This document shows positions 19,292-27,225 of a stretch of 64,000 bases of DNA, one piece after another (within the stretch, counting starts at the first letter, position 1; each line of letters opens with the position of its first letter). Under the pieces are notes generated by a model. It saw nothing but the letters and a program-made list of their open reading frames with translations, had not been told where the DNA came from and ran no database searches. This stretch comes from Paremcibacter congregatus. Lineage in GTDB: Bacteria > Pseudomonadota > Alphaproteobacteria > Sphingomonadales > Emcibacteraceae. The DNA lies in the NCBI RefSeq assembly GCF_006385135.1, contig NZ_CP041025.1, positions 3,689,501 to 3,753,500 on the forward strand, written 5' to 3'. The position numbers and the translations under genes were made by a program.

Positions 19292-20427
19292 AGCTGTTTT
19301 TTAATTTCAGATTGCAGTTCCGCATCCGCATGGGGCGCCGCCTGTTCCAAGGCCCGGATTGCCTGCGGTTTGTCGCCCAGCACCATATAAGCCTTCGCCA
19401 GACGGAACCAACCCTCGACATTTTCGGGATTGGCCTCCATTTTCGCCTGCAGACGACCAACCATGCTGCGGATCATGTCCATTTGTTCGCTCTTCGACAT
19501 ATTGCCGATGGCATCGCGATCTTCAGCGCTCAAGGCTGGTGCGACCGCGGTCTGTGTATCCGGAACCATTCCCAGGTCCTGTTCCGCCCGCCGCATCCAG
19601 GCGCGCAATTGACCAAGCCAGGGCGCGCCCTCCGCGGAATCCGCTTCCAGGGCTTTCCAGCTGGCCAACGCTTGCGTCACCTCGCCGGCCTGATAATCGG
19701 CCAACGCCAGATAATGTCGCACACCGGGGTTCCGCGGTTGCAGCGCGGCCGCCTGTCTGAGCACAAGCAAGGCTGCCGGGCTGACCCGGCCATTGCTGAG
19801 CATGATCAGGCTTTCGCCGTATACCACCGCCGCCGTGGGATCGTCGGGCGCCAGTTCATGCCATTTCTGGAAAGCATGCGCTGCCCCGACGCGGTCCTGG
19901 GCCCGGCTGTAAAGCTGGCCGAGTTTGCGCCAGCTGCCGGCGTCATCGGGGGTCTTTTGCAATGTGGCGAGAAGCGCGACAATTTCCCCATCCCGTTGGG
20001 CGGCTTCCGGGCTTTCGGACGCTTGCGCCGTCGCCGAATGTTTTTGATCCTTCAGGGGAAAATCAGGCATCCCCGCGCTGCCGGTCATCAGGTAAAACGC
20101 CCCTGACGCCAGCAGAATAACAACCGTCAGCACCGCCAAAAAAGCAACCGACGTCTGGGCCCCGGTGGTTGGCTGTTGCTGCTCGGCGGCGCTTTTCAGC
20201 AGTCGGCGTTCAATTTCAAGCCGGGCGGCATTGGCTTCCGCCACATTCAGGCGGCCATCCTGCAGATCGGCCTCCAGTTCTTCCAGCTGGGCTTTATAGA
20301 CATCGATGTTACGACCCGGACGTTGGGGCGCCGGAGCAGAAGACCGGTCTTTTGCCTGACGGAACATGGGCAGTAAAACCATCGCGATTGCGGCGATCAA
20401 GGCAAGGACGAGAAAAATCCAGAACAT
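19273..20427 (-). CDS. ccmI: Cytochrome c-type biogenesis protein CcmI
   Basis: 384 residues. The N-terminus is a membrane anchor (MFWIFLVLALIAAIAMVLLP), followed by a coiled region (NIDVYKAQLEELEADLQDGR...) that is diagnostic for the CcmI/CycH N-terminal part. A second membrane span lies at about 90-112 (TSVAFLAVLTVVILLASGAFYL), and a periplasmic TPR domain fills about 150-380. CcmI presents apocytochrome c to the CcmF/CcmH heme ligation complex. It overlaps ccmH by one base (TAATG), as the last gene of the ccmC-I run. Its stop codon sits inside a perfect inverted repeat. Confidence 0.93.
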   Translation of the reverse strand: MFWIFLVLALIAAIAMVLLPMFRQAKDRSSAPAPQRPGRNIDVYKAQLEELEADLQDGRLNVAEANAARLEIERRLLKSAAEQQQPTTGAQTSVAFLAVLTVVILLASGAFYLMTGSAGMPDFPLKDQKHSATAQASESPEAAQRDGEIVALLATLQKTPDDAGSWRKLGQLYSRAQDRVGAAHAFQKWHELAPDDPTAAVVYGESLIMLSNGRVSPAALLVLRQAAALQPRNPGVRHYLALADYQAGEVTQALASWKALEADSAEGAPWLGQLRAWMRRAEQDLGMVPDTQTAVAPALSAEDRDAIGNMSKSEQMDMIRSMVGRLQAKMEANPENVEGWFRLAKAYMVLGDKPQAIRALEQAAPHADAELQSEIKKQLEILRK

Positions 20428-20891
20428 TACTTATCCTCTCCGGCCAGTATTTTTTTCAATTTCTCGGCTTCTTCTGCGTTCAACGGCGAAGGTTGCGCTG
20501 TTTCCGGGCGTTGCCGCACATAACGGATCACCAGAAGACCACCGCCGAGCAACAGGATTAAAGGTCCGAACCAGAGCACAAGCGTACTGCCCCGCACAGG
20601 TGGTTTGAGCAACACCCAGTCGCCGTAACGCGCGGTCATAAACTCAAGAATCTCGGCTTCCGTCTTGCCCGCCTTGACCTGTTCGCGAACAATGGCGCGC
20701 AAATCTTGCGCCAGAGAGGCATCAGATTCGACAATCGACTGATTCTGGCACACAAGACAGCGCAGTTGTTTCATGATTTCCTGGGCGCGGGCTTCCTGCA
20801 CCGGGTCCTTCAGACGGTCCTTGTCGACGCCAATGGCCTGGGCGCTGACGCTTGCCAGGCAACAGATCAGAAGAATTAGAATATGTCTCAT
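20427..20891 (-). CDS. ccmH: Cytochrome c-type biogenesis protein CcmH
   Basis: 154 residues: a signal peptide (residues 1-19), the redox motif C45-LV-C48 inside LRCLVCQNQS, and a C-terminal membrane span at about 105-125 (STLVLWFGPLILLLGGGLLVI). This is the short CcmH/CcmL form lacking the TPR part, which here is the separate CcmI. The protein keeps the apocytochrome CxxCH thiols reduced before heme attachment, in the periplasm. It overlaps ccmG by 4 nt and ccmI by 1 nt, which indicates translational coupling. Confidence 0.95.
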   Translation of the reverse strand: MRHILILLICCLASVSAQAIGVDKDRLKDPVQEARAQEIMKQLRCLVCQNQSIVESDASLAQDLRAIVREQVKAGKTEAEILEFMTARYGDWVLLKPPVRGSTLVLWFGPLILLLGGGLLVIRYVRQRPETAQPSPLNAEEAEKLKKILAGEDK

Positions 20892-21430
20892 AATCCAGTC
20901 TCCTGCTGCAGCTCTTTCAGGATTGGTAAAATCTTGTCCGCCATCTGCACCTGATGGATCGGACCGATATGCTGATAGCGGATAATGCCATCCTTGAGAA
21001 AGAAGGTTTCCGGCGTTCCGGTGACGCCCCAGTCAATGGCATTGCGGCCCTTGAGATCAGCCCCGACCTTGGTATAGGGATTGCCGAGGCTCTTGAGAAA
21101 GGCGATGCTGTTCTCTGGCCGGTCCTTATAGGCGATGCCATAAAGTGTAACGCCGGGAATATCCGCCAATTGCTCCAACGCCGGATGCTCCACCCGACAC
21201 GGACCACACCAGGAGGCAAAGAAATTCACCACCACAATACCGTCTGTCATTTTCAGGTCAGTGGTGTTCAGCCCGACCCCGCCCCCCTGCAGCGGCGGCA
21301 GGGAAAACTCCGGCGCCGGCTTGTCAATCAGGGCCGACGGCACTTCACGGGGATTGAGCTGCAACCCGATGATGAAAGCAACAAAAATAGCCGCAAATAC
21401 AAACAGCGGCAAAAATCTTTTAAGCGGCAT
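20888..21430 (-). CDS. ccmG: Thiol:disulfide interchange protein CcmG (DsbE)
   Basis: 180 residues with an N-terminal anchor (about 5-24) and a thioredoxin fold whose active site is W74-C75-G-P-C78. GTPETFFL near 140 carries the cis-proline. The reduced form passes electrons to CcmH and apocytochrome c. It overlaps ccmF by 11 nt and ccmH by 4 nt. Length and motif are normal. Confidence 0.95.
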   Translation of the reverse strand: MPLKRFLPLFVFAAIFVAFIIGLQLNPREVPSALIDKPAPEFSLPPLQGGGVGLNTTDLKMTDGIVVVNFFASWCGPCRVEHPALEQLADIPGVTLYGIAYKDRPENSIAFLKSLGNPYTKVGADLKGRNAIDWGVTGTPETFFLKDGIIRYQHIGPIHQVQMADKILPILKELQQETGL

Positions 21431-23417
21431 CGGGCACTCCCGTTTTCATTTTTTCACGCTGCGCCGGTTTTTTCTGAGGCGATCCGATGCGGTAACGACG
21501 GTCCGTGAGCGAGATGAGCCCGCCGATCACCATGATCGTCGCGCCGATCCACAGCCAGACCTGCATTGGTTTATAATAGGCCCGCAGACCAAAACGCCCA
21601 ACGCCTTCTGAATCGCCAATAACAATAAACAGGTCGCCGCGCAGGGTGGTTTCCACCGCCCCCTCGGTCGTGGTCATCGGCGACGCAATATAGGTGCGGG
21701 TTTCTGGCCGGGCGATCGTGGTATTTCCGTCAGCGTCCTTCACCGTCACGATCCCGCGCACCGCGCTGTAATTTGGTCCGGCCACCGCCACCACATCATC
21801 TAGGGTCAGGGTATAATCACCCAGTGTCATGCTCTCACCACGTCCCATCACCCTCTGGGTTTCCACGGTCCAGGCGGAAGTAAAGACAATCCCCAGTAAC
21901 GCGACCGCAAACCCGAAATGACCAAGGCTCATGCCCCAGCTGGCGCGCGGCTGCCGTCGCAAACGGCGCAGGCTGTCGCTGAACGGCCCCTGAAACAGTT
22001 TGATGCGATGGGCAAGTTCCAGCAGCGTTGACAGCAGCAACCACACCCCAATCCCGATCCAGATCGCCGGCATGATCGCGCCGCCGTAAGTCACATACAG
22101 GGTAATCAACGCAGACAGCAGACCAATACCGCCAATCGCCATCAGGCGCTGGGTGACGCCCTTCAAATCGGCGCGTTTCCATTTGAAATGCATGCCGTAA
22201 ATCATGGCAAGGATCAGCGGCACCATCAAAATGCCGAAAATCAGATTAAAGAACGGCGGGCCCACGGAAGATTTTATCCCGAAAACTTCATCACTGAGCA
22301 ACGGATGCAAGGTGCCATAGAGCACCACCGCCGCCGCCACCGACAGAAACAGATTGTTGATCACCAGGGCGCTTTCGCGGCTGATCGGGGCAAACAATCC
22401 CCCGGCCTGCAGCCGGTCTGAACGCAAGGCAAACAGCAGAAAACTGCCCCCCACCACCAGTGCCAGAAACAGCAGGATAAACAGGCCGCGTTCCGGGTCC
22501 GTGGCAAAGGCATGCACAGAGGTGATGATGCCGGAACGCACAATAAACGTGCCAAGCAAGCTAAAAGAAAAAGCGATAATCGCCAGCAATACAGTCCAGC
22601 TTTTCAGGGTATCGCGTTTTTCAACGACAATCGCCGAATGCAGCAACGCCGTTGCCACCAGCCACGGCATAAAACTGGCGTTTTCCACCGGGTCCCAGCC
22701 CCACCAGCCGCCCCAGCCGAGCTCGTAATAGGCCCACCAGGACCCCAGCGTGATGCCTATGGTCAGACAAATCCAGGCCAGCAGGGTCCAGGGCCGGACC
22801 CAGCGGGCCCAGGCCGGATCAACCCGGCCTTCGATCAAGGCGGCAATGGCGAAAGAGAAGGCCACTGACAGGCCGACATAGCCAAGATAGAGAAACGGCG
22901 GATGGAAGGCGAGGCCCGGATCCTGCAACAGCGGATTGAGGCCGTTGCCTTCGAAAGGCACTTCGGGCAGACGGTCAAACGGATTGCTGGTCAACAGCAT
23001 GAACAAATAAAATCCGACCCCGATCAGGGCCTGGATCGACAGAACCCGCGCCCGGAGACTACGCGGTAAATTACGGCCAAAATAGGCCACCAACGCCCCA
23101 AACAGGGCGAGAAACATCACCCATAACATCAAGGACCCTTCATGATTACCCCAGACGCCGGAGATCTTGTAGAGCAGCGGTTTCAGGGAGTGGCTGTTGC
23201 GCGCCACCACCGCGACGGAAAAGTCAGACACCAGGTAAGAATAGGTCAGCGCCAGAAAAGCCAGAAGCGAAAAGAAGAACTGACCATAAGCCGCCGGTTG
23301 CCCCATGGCCATCATCCGGCCGTCCCGCCGCCCGGCCCCGATCAGGGGAAAGATGGCCTGTATCATCGCCAGACCAAAAGCCAGCACCAACATCGCATGA
23401 CCGAGTTCTGCAATCAT
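21420..23417 (-). CDS. ccmF: Heme lyase CcmF
   Basis: A 665-residue polytopic membrane protein with about 14-15 spans. The tryptophan-rich WWD domain is visible as GWGGWWGWDPVENASF near residue 235, flanked by conserved histidines for heme binding. CcmF joins heme from holo-CcmE to apocytochrome thiols at the periplasmic face. The C-terminal periplasmic region (about 520-620) and the last span (about 620-640) are as expected. It overlaps ccmE by 4 nt upstream and ccmG by 11 nt downstream. Confidence 0.96.
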   Translation of the reverse strand: MIAELGHAMLVLAFGLAMIQAIFPLIGAGRRDGRMMAMGQPAAYGQFFFSLLAFLALTYSYLVSDFSVAVVARNSHSLKPLLYKISGVWGNHEGSLMLWVMFLALFGALVAYFGRNLPRSLRARVLSIQALIGVGFYLFMLLTSNPFDRLPEVPFEGNGLNPLLQDPGLAFHPPFLYLGYVGLSVAFSFAIAALIEGRVDPAWARWVRPWTLLAWICLTIGITLGSWWAYYELGWGGWWGWDPVENASFMPWLVATALLHSAIVVEKRDTLKSWTVLLAIIAFSFSLLGTFIVRSGIITSVHAFATDPERGLFILLFLALVVGGSFLLFALRSDRLQAGGLFAPISRESALVINNLFLSVAAAVVLYGTLHPLLSDEVFGIKSSVGPPFFNLIFGILMVPLILAMIYGMHFKWKRADLKGVTQRLMAIGGIGLLSALITLYVTYGGAIMPAIWIGIGVWLLLSTLLELAHRIKLFQGPFSDSLRRLRRQPRASWGMSLGHFGFAVALLGIVFTSAWTVETQRVMGRGESMTLGDYTLTLDDVVAVAGPNYSAVRGIVTVKDADGNTTIARPETRTYIASPMTTTEGAVETTLRGDLFIVIGDSEGVGRFGLRAYYKPMQVWLWIGATIMVIGGLISLTDRRYRIGSPQKKPAQREKMKTGVPDAA

Positions 23418-23902
23418 GAGGCGTCTTCCTGATCTTTATAATCCTGCCAGGTGCCGCGTTTTTTCAAACTGTCGGTCACCTCTTTCGGCATGTATTTTTC
23501 ATCATGTTTGGCCAGTACTTCCGTGGAAATAAAAATCCCTTCAGCATTCAGCTTGCCCTCGGCAACCACGCCCTGGCCTTCGCGAAACAGGTCAGGCAAC
23601 AGGCCTTCATAGCGCACTTTGATGCTCTCGTTACCATCGGTGACAGTAAACAGGTTGATCAGCAGGCCATCCTTTTCTTCCTGGGCATAGCTGCCGTCTT
23701 CCACCAGGCCACCAAGACGGAAGGTCTTGCCTGGGGCGATATGTCTTTCCATGACTTCCGTCGGGTCATAGAACAGACGGATATTGTCTTCCAATGCGTT
23801 CAGCACCAGCACCACCGCCAGCCCAAGGACCGCAAGAGAAGTCAGAAGAAGATAGAGACGGCGCTTCTTGCGCGCCCCTGCTTTGAGGCCGGATCTTGCC
23901 AT
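23414..23902 (-). CDS. ccmE: Heme chaperone CcmE
   Basis: 162 residues: an anchor at about 18-40, then an OB-fold domain. The heme-binding His is H133 in LAKHDEKYMP, the family signature including the tyrosine ligand. The protein receives heme from CcmABCD and hands it to CcmF. The tail after the signature is short and charged. It follows ccmD after 3 nt and overlaps ccmF. Confidence 0.95.
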   Translation of the reverse strand: MARSGLKAGARKKRRLYLLLTSLAVLGLAVVLVLNALEDNIRLFYDPTEVMERHIAPGKTFRLGGLVEDGSYAQEEKDGLLINLFTVTDGNESIKVRYEGLLPDLFREGQGVVAEGKLNAEGIFISTEVLAKHDEKYMPKEVTDSLKKRGTWQDYKDQEDAS

Positions 23903-23905
23903 AAC

Positions 23906-24064
23906 TTACACCTGTTTTTCCGAATGTTCCTGGATTTGCTTTTCGAGCTGCCGCAGGGTGTTCTCATCCTGTTTCTTGGCCCGCCAGCTGGACACCGCCA
24001 ATGCGATCAGGACAAAAAGACCCGAGGCATAACTGGCCCAAAGATAGATATCGTTACCGCTCAT
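23906..24064 (-). CDS. ccmD: Heme exporter protein CcmD
   Basis: About 52 residues from ATG 24064 (MSGNDIYLWASYASG). One membrane span (about 10-28) is followed by a charged helix (RAKKQDENTLRQLEKQIQEH), the standard CcmD layout. It stabilises the CcmC-CcmE complex. A longer frame reaches 24139, but the chosen ATG overlaps the ccmC stop (ATGA), which fits the coupled arrangement of the rest of the cluster. Confidence 0.88.
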   Translation of the reverse strand: MSGNDIYLWASYASGLFVLIALAVSSWRAKKQDENTLRQLEKQIQEHSEKQV

Positions 24065-24789
24065 GACTGTCCGCTTCCCCCCAGTTGCAGCCGCAATGAC
24101 CGAATGCGCCGCCGCAAGATCAAACTCTGCATGCGCCACATCAGAACCGTGGCAAAAAACATATTAAACGCCCCGATCATCAGCAACAACGCCAGCAACA
24201 TGTCACCCCCGATCGTCGGGCCGTCCATGCGCATCAGGGTGGCCGGTTGATGCAAGGTATTCCACCAGTCGACGGAAAACTTAATGATTACCACATTGAT
24301 CACCCCCACCAGCGCCACAATGGCGGCGATACGGGCGGCGCGGACCTGGTCCTCAATGGTTTGCCAGACGGCCATATAGCCAATATAGAGGAACAACAGG
24401 ATCAGCATTGATGTCAGCCGTGCGTCCCAGATCCAGTAAGTGCCCCACATCGGCTTGCCCCACAGGCTGCCGCTAAGCAAGGCCAATGCGGTAAACGCCG
24501 CGCCCATTGGCGCCGTCGCCCGGGCGGCCTGATCGGCCAACGGGTGGTTCCAGATGAACCCCACAGCGCTGGCCACCGCGATCACCAGATAGCCGAACAT
24601 CGCCATATAGGCCGCCGGAACATGGATATAGATAATACGGTAAGTTTCCCCCATCTGATAGTCTTGCGGTGCGACATAAAGGGCATAAAACAACCCCACT
24701 GCAAAGAGCACCACGGTCAGCCCTGCAGTCCAGGGCAGAAGTTTATAACTAAGCCGCATAAAGCGGGCGGGATTGGCAAATTTATGCAT
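24061..24789 (-). CDS. ccmC: Heme exporter protein CcmC
   Basis: About 242 residues from ATG 24789, with six membrane spans. The WWD-type segment MWGTYWIWDARLTS lies near residue 125 with conserved His residues on either side (YIHVPAAYMA before it). CcmC loads heme covalently onto CcmE. The frame is open upstream to 24882, but the added residues are not family-like. The upstream neighbour is a plus-strand gene, so ccmC-I needs its own promoter in 24790-24956. Confidence 0.93.
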   Translation of the reverse strand: MHKFANPARFMRLSYKLLPWTAGLTVVLFAVGLFYALYVAPQDYQMGETYRIIYIHVPAAYMAMFGYLVIAVASAVGFIWNHPLADQAARATAPMGAAFTALALLSGSLWGKPMWGTYWIWDARLTSMLILLFLYIGYMAVWQTIEDQVRAARIAAIVALVGVINVVIIKFSVDWWNTLHQPATLMRMDGPTIGGDMLLALLLMIGAFNMFFATVLMWRMQSLILRRRIRSLRLQLGGSGQS

Positions 24790-24956
24790 AAAAAATGGTC
24801 TATATGGTACGGCCTGTTTAATCAAGTGAAATAGGATGTTTTCGTCGCAACAATTGCCTCTTTCATCGTGTTTTATGGCCACTTTACCGCAATTGATTTG
24901 ATATACATCAGGTTCCCCTATCTAATCACTTTTGTGTTATCTGCGGGAAAAGCAAT

Positions 24957-25262
24957 ATGAACAAGCTCAAAAAAATGAAAAGACCTCTCAAGCTCGCCAT
25001 TGGCTGGCTGTTTTTTCTGATCGGCCTGATTTCAGCGCCATTGCCACTGCCCTTTGGCCAGCTTCTGGCCCTGATCGGGCTCAGCCTTCTGGTGTCGGAA
25101 AGCTATATGATGCGCATGTTCACCCGCAAGGTGCGCCGCAATTATCCCCGCGTCAGCCGCATGATGGACCGGGTAAAACCCTATGTCCCTGGCTTTCTGA
25201 AAACCACCATCGAAGATACCGATCCACGCCATTTGAGCGCCGTGGCCGTCTATCAACGCTGA
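24957..25262 (+). CDS. Small two-span membrane protein inserted between ccmB and ccmC
   Basis: 101 residues, basic N-terminus (MNKLKKMKRPLK), hydrophobic hairpin at about 14-50 (GWLFFLIGLISAPLPLPFGQ and LLALIGLSLLVS) and a basic C-terminal tail. The Gly-Trp start and proline turn recall small proteins of the PGPGW type, but the PGPGW motif itself is absent, so I leave it unassigned. It lies on the strand opposite to all ccm genes and splits ccmAB from ccmC-I. A GGGAAAAG element precedes the ATG. Confidence 0.65.
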   Translation: MNKLKKMKRPLKLAIGWLFFLIGLISAPLPLPFGQLLALIGLSLLVSESYMMRMFTRKVRRNYPRVSRMMDRVKPYVPGFLKTTIEDTDPRHLSAVAVYQR

Positions 25263-25280
25263 ACCTGTCCGGCCTGAATT

Positions 25281-25949
25281 CTATTCGAGACCCGACCGGA
25301 TCGCCGCCGCCGCCGCCCAGGGGGCAATCGCCGCACTGAACAGGGTAAATCCGCCGAGCAACATCACATGCCCCATAGCCGGATAGCCGTCGATCGACGC
25401 CTTGACCGCCAGAACCCCGAAAATCAACACCGGAATATACAACGGCAGAATCAGCAGCGACAGCAAAACCCCGCCACGCCGCAACGTCACCGTCAACGCC
25501 GCGCCGATGCCGCCGATAAAGCTTAACGCCGGCGTGCCGAGCAGCATCACCCCGAGCAACGGCAAGAAGCCCTCTTCCGGCAAATTCATCATCACCCCCA
25601 AAACCGGCGTCAGCAGAATCAAAGGCACCGCCGTTGACAGCCAATGGGCAATACATTTGGCCACCACCACCGCCTCCAGCGGGACCGGACTCAGCAGAAA
25701 CTGGTCCAGGGACCCGTCTTCGTAATCGGTCTGAAACATCCGGTCGAGCGATAAAAGACAGGACAGCAGCGCCGCAACCCAGATCACACCGACGGAAATC
25801 CGCTCAAGAATATTTTGTTCCGGCCCGATGGCAAAGGGAAACAGGGTCACCACAATCACGAAAAATCCCATAACCATGGTCGTGGCGCTGCCGTGGCGCA
25901 CCGACAACCGCACATCGCGGGTGATAATCAGCCACAGCAATTTCACCAT
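25281..25949 (-). CDS. ccmB: Heme exporter protein CcmB
   Basis: 222 residues with six membrane spans and the CcmB features FQTDYEDGSLDQFLLSP near 70-86 and LLGTPALSFIGGIGAALT near 135-153. It is the permease partner of the ATPase CcmA; the CcmAB pair is needed to release holo-CcmE from CcmC. The start overlaps the ccmA stop by 7 nt. It converges with the small plus-strand gene ending at 25262. Confidence 0.95.
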   Translation of the reverse strand: MVKLLWLIITRDVRLSVRHGSATTMVMGFFVIVVTLFPFAIGPEQNILERISVGVIWVAALLSCLLSLDRMFQTDYEDGSLDQFLLSPVPLEAVVVAKCIAHWLSTAVPLILLTPVLGVMMNLPEEGFLPLLGVMLLGTPALSFIGGIGAALTVTLRRGGVLLSLLILPLYIPVLIFGVLAVKASIDGYPAMGHVMLLGGFTLFSAAIAPWAAAAAIRSGLE

Positions 25950-26605
25950 ACCAAATCCCCCAGAGGTTCCCGTGTCGCCTTATAGGAAAAATCAGCCATC
26001 TGCAGGGTTTGGCAACATGCCGGCGGTAAATGAAGATCAATATGGGTGGCGGCGAGAATTGATCCGCCGCGGCTCAGATGTCCCGCCATCAGGCCGGCCA
26101 GCATATCCACCCCGGCCGCATCCAGACCAACCGTCGGTTCATCCAGCAACCAGATCTGTCCGGGATGACACAACACCCGCGTCAGCGCCGCCCGGCGGCC
26201 CTGCCCGGAGGACAGGTAACTTACGGGCAAGTCGAGACAATGATCAATGCCGATTTTAGCGGCTTCTGCGCGAATATCACCATTGTGATTTTCCATCCGC
26301 GCCCAGAAATCCAGATTTTCGCCGACGGTCAATTCCGGCTTCAGGCCATTTTTGTGGGCAAGATAACACAGGTTGCGGCTGGTCCAGTCCCGATCCCCGA
26401 GAATATTTTCCTCGCCGGCCAGAATCTCGCCCCTCTCGGCCTTCAACAAACCGGCAATAATTTTCATCAGGCTTGATTTGCCCGAGCCATTGGCGCCCTG
26501 CAAAATTACCGCCTGCCCTGGTGCAAGATCAAAGGCAAGATCGGAAAATATGGGCCGATCTCCCCGAATACAGGTCAGGTTCCGTCCCCGAATCATCTGG
26601 TTCAC
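25943..26605 (-). CDS. ccmA: Heme exporter ATP-binding protein CcmA
   Basis: A 220-residue ABC ATPase. Walker A GANGSGKS at 37-44, signature LSSGQGRRAALTR near 140, Walker B IWLLDEP near 160 and the switch His in ATHIDLH near 196. The signature has SSGQ rather than SGGQ, which is usual for CcmA. It is the first gene of the ccmAB unit, and the leader upstream (26606-26827) holds strong inverted repeats. Confidence 0.95.
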   Translation of the reverse strand: MNQMIRGRNLTCIRGDRPIFSDLAFDLAPGQAVILQGANGSGKSSLMKIIAGLLKAERGEILAGEENILGDRDWTSRNLCYLAHKNGLKPELTVGENLDFWARMENHNGDIRAEAAKIGIDHCLDLPVSYLSSGQGRRAALTRVLCHPGQIWLLDEPTVGLDAAGVDMLAGLMAGHLSRGGSILAATHIDLHLPPACCQTLQMADFSYKATREPLGDLVW

Positions 26606-26695
26606 TGAAAAAATCCATTTGTTATTTCAGCAAGCTATAGCATTCCCGGCACAATTAAAAAAGACCGAGATCACCTTTGCCGCACAGATGCGGAC

Positions 26696-26802
26696 AAAAA
26701 AATACCTGCTTCCGGACAAAAGCTGATCGGGATAAGCTCTTTTTTAGCCGGAAGCAGGTCCCTCCAGGACTCTGAAAGGTGAGGACAGGGTGGTCCTGGA
26801 GG
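26696..26802 (-). terminator. Structured intergenic element: two consecutive stem-loops ending in a T-run
   Basis: On the minus strand, first GTCCTGGAGG-type arms (26793-26802 with 26761-26770, 10 bp, 22-nt loop), then CCGGAAGCAGG-type arms (26748-26758 with 26705-26715, 11 bp, 32-nt loop). The second is followed by TATTTTTTT (26704-26696). The second stem plus T-run is a plausible terminator for the small gene ending at 26828. The pair could instead be a small RNA or an attenuator in front of ccmA (start 26605). No plus-strand T-run follows the arms. Confidence 0.6.
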
Positions 26803-26827
26803 AAATCAGTCTCGTAGGAAGTCGATA

Positions 26828-27088
26828 TTAAAAATTTTTCGGTAACAATCGCCCGGCGGACAGCAGAAGAATGGCCGCCAGACTGAACACCGCGGTTCCC
26901 GCCAGAATTTCGCTGACATGGTCGGTCCAGGTAACGCCGGTTTCCGCCGAGTTGGCGCCCAGGGTTGCAAAAATCAGAAAGCTGCTGGTCATGAAAAACG
27001 ACAGCATAACCTTTGACCAGGGAAAACCCTGCCAGACCTGCGAACCAGATTGTCTCGCCAGAACGGTGGTATGTAATCTCTGTCTCAT
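26828..27088 (-). CDS. Small membrane protein of unknown function
   Basis: 86 residues with two hydrophobic segments (about 26-48 and 58-80), MLSFFMTSSFLIFATLGAN and ILAGTAVFSLAAILLLSAGR, and a polar N-terminus. I do not recognise a family. AGGAGA lies 8 nt before the ATG, a strong ribosome-binding site that supports a real gene. It is followed by the structured terminator region at 26696-26802 and preceded by the MCP gene terminator, so it is probably monocistronic. Confidence 0.6.
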   Translation of the reverse strand: MRQRLHTTVLARQSGSQVWQGFPWSKVMLSFFMTSSFLIFATLGANSAETGVTWTDHVSEILAGTAVFSLAAILLLSAGRLLPKNF

Positions 27089-27177
27089 GGATATGTCTCC
27101 TATCGTTTTCGTCTACAATAGGAATATAGAAAGCCATTAAGGTCTCACTATGCCGAAACTAAGGTCTTTTGCAGGCA

Positions 27178-27201
27178 AAATGCGGCACACTTGCCGCATT
27201 T
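27178..27201 (-). terminator. Intrinsic terminator of the MCP-PilZ gene
   Basis: A perfect 10-bp stem AAATGCGGCA / TGCCGCATTT with a 4-nt loop, 25 nt beyond the stop codon at 27226. On the minus strand it ends in ATTTTGCC, a short T-run. Confidence 0.7.
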
Positions 27202-27225
27202 CCAGCCCACAACAGCCTTGCCTCC

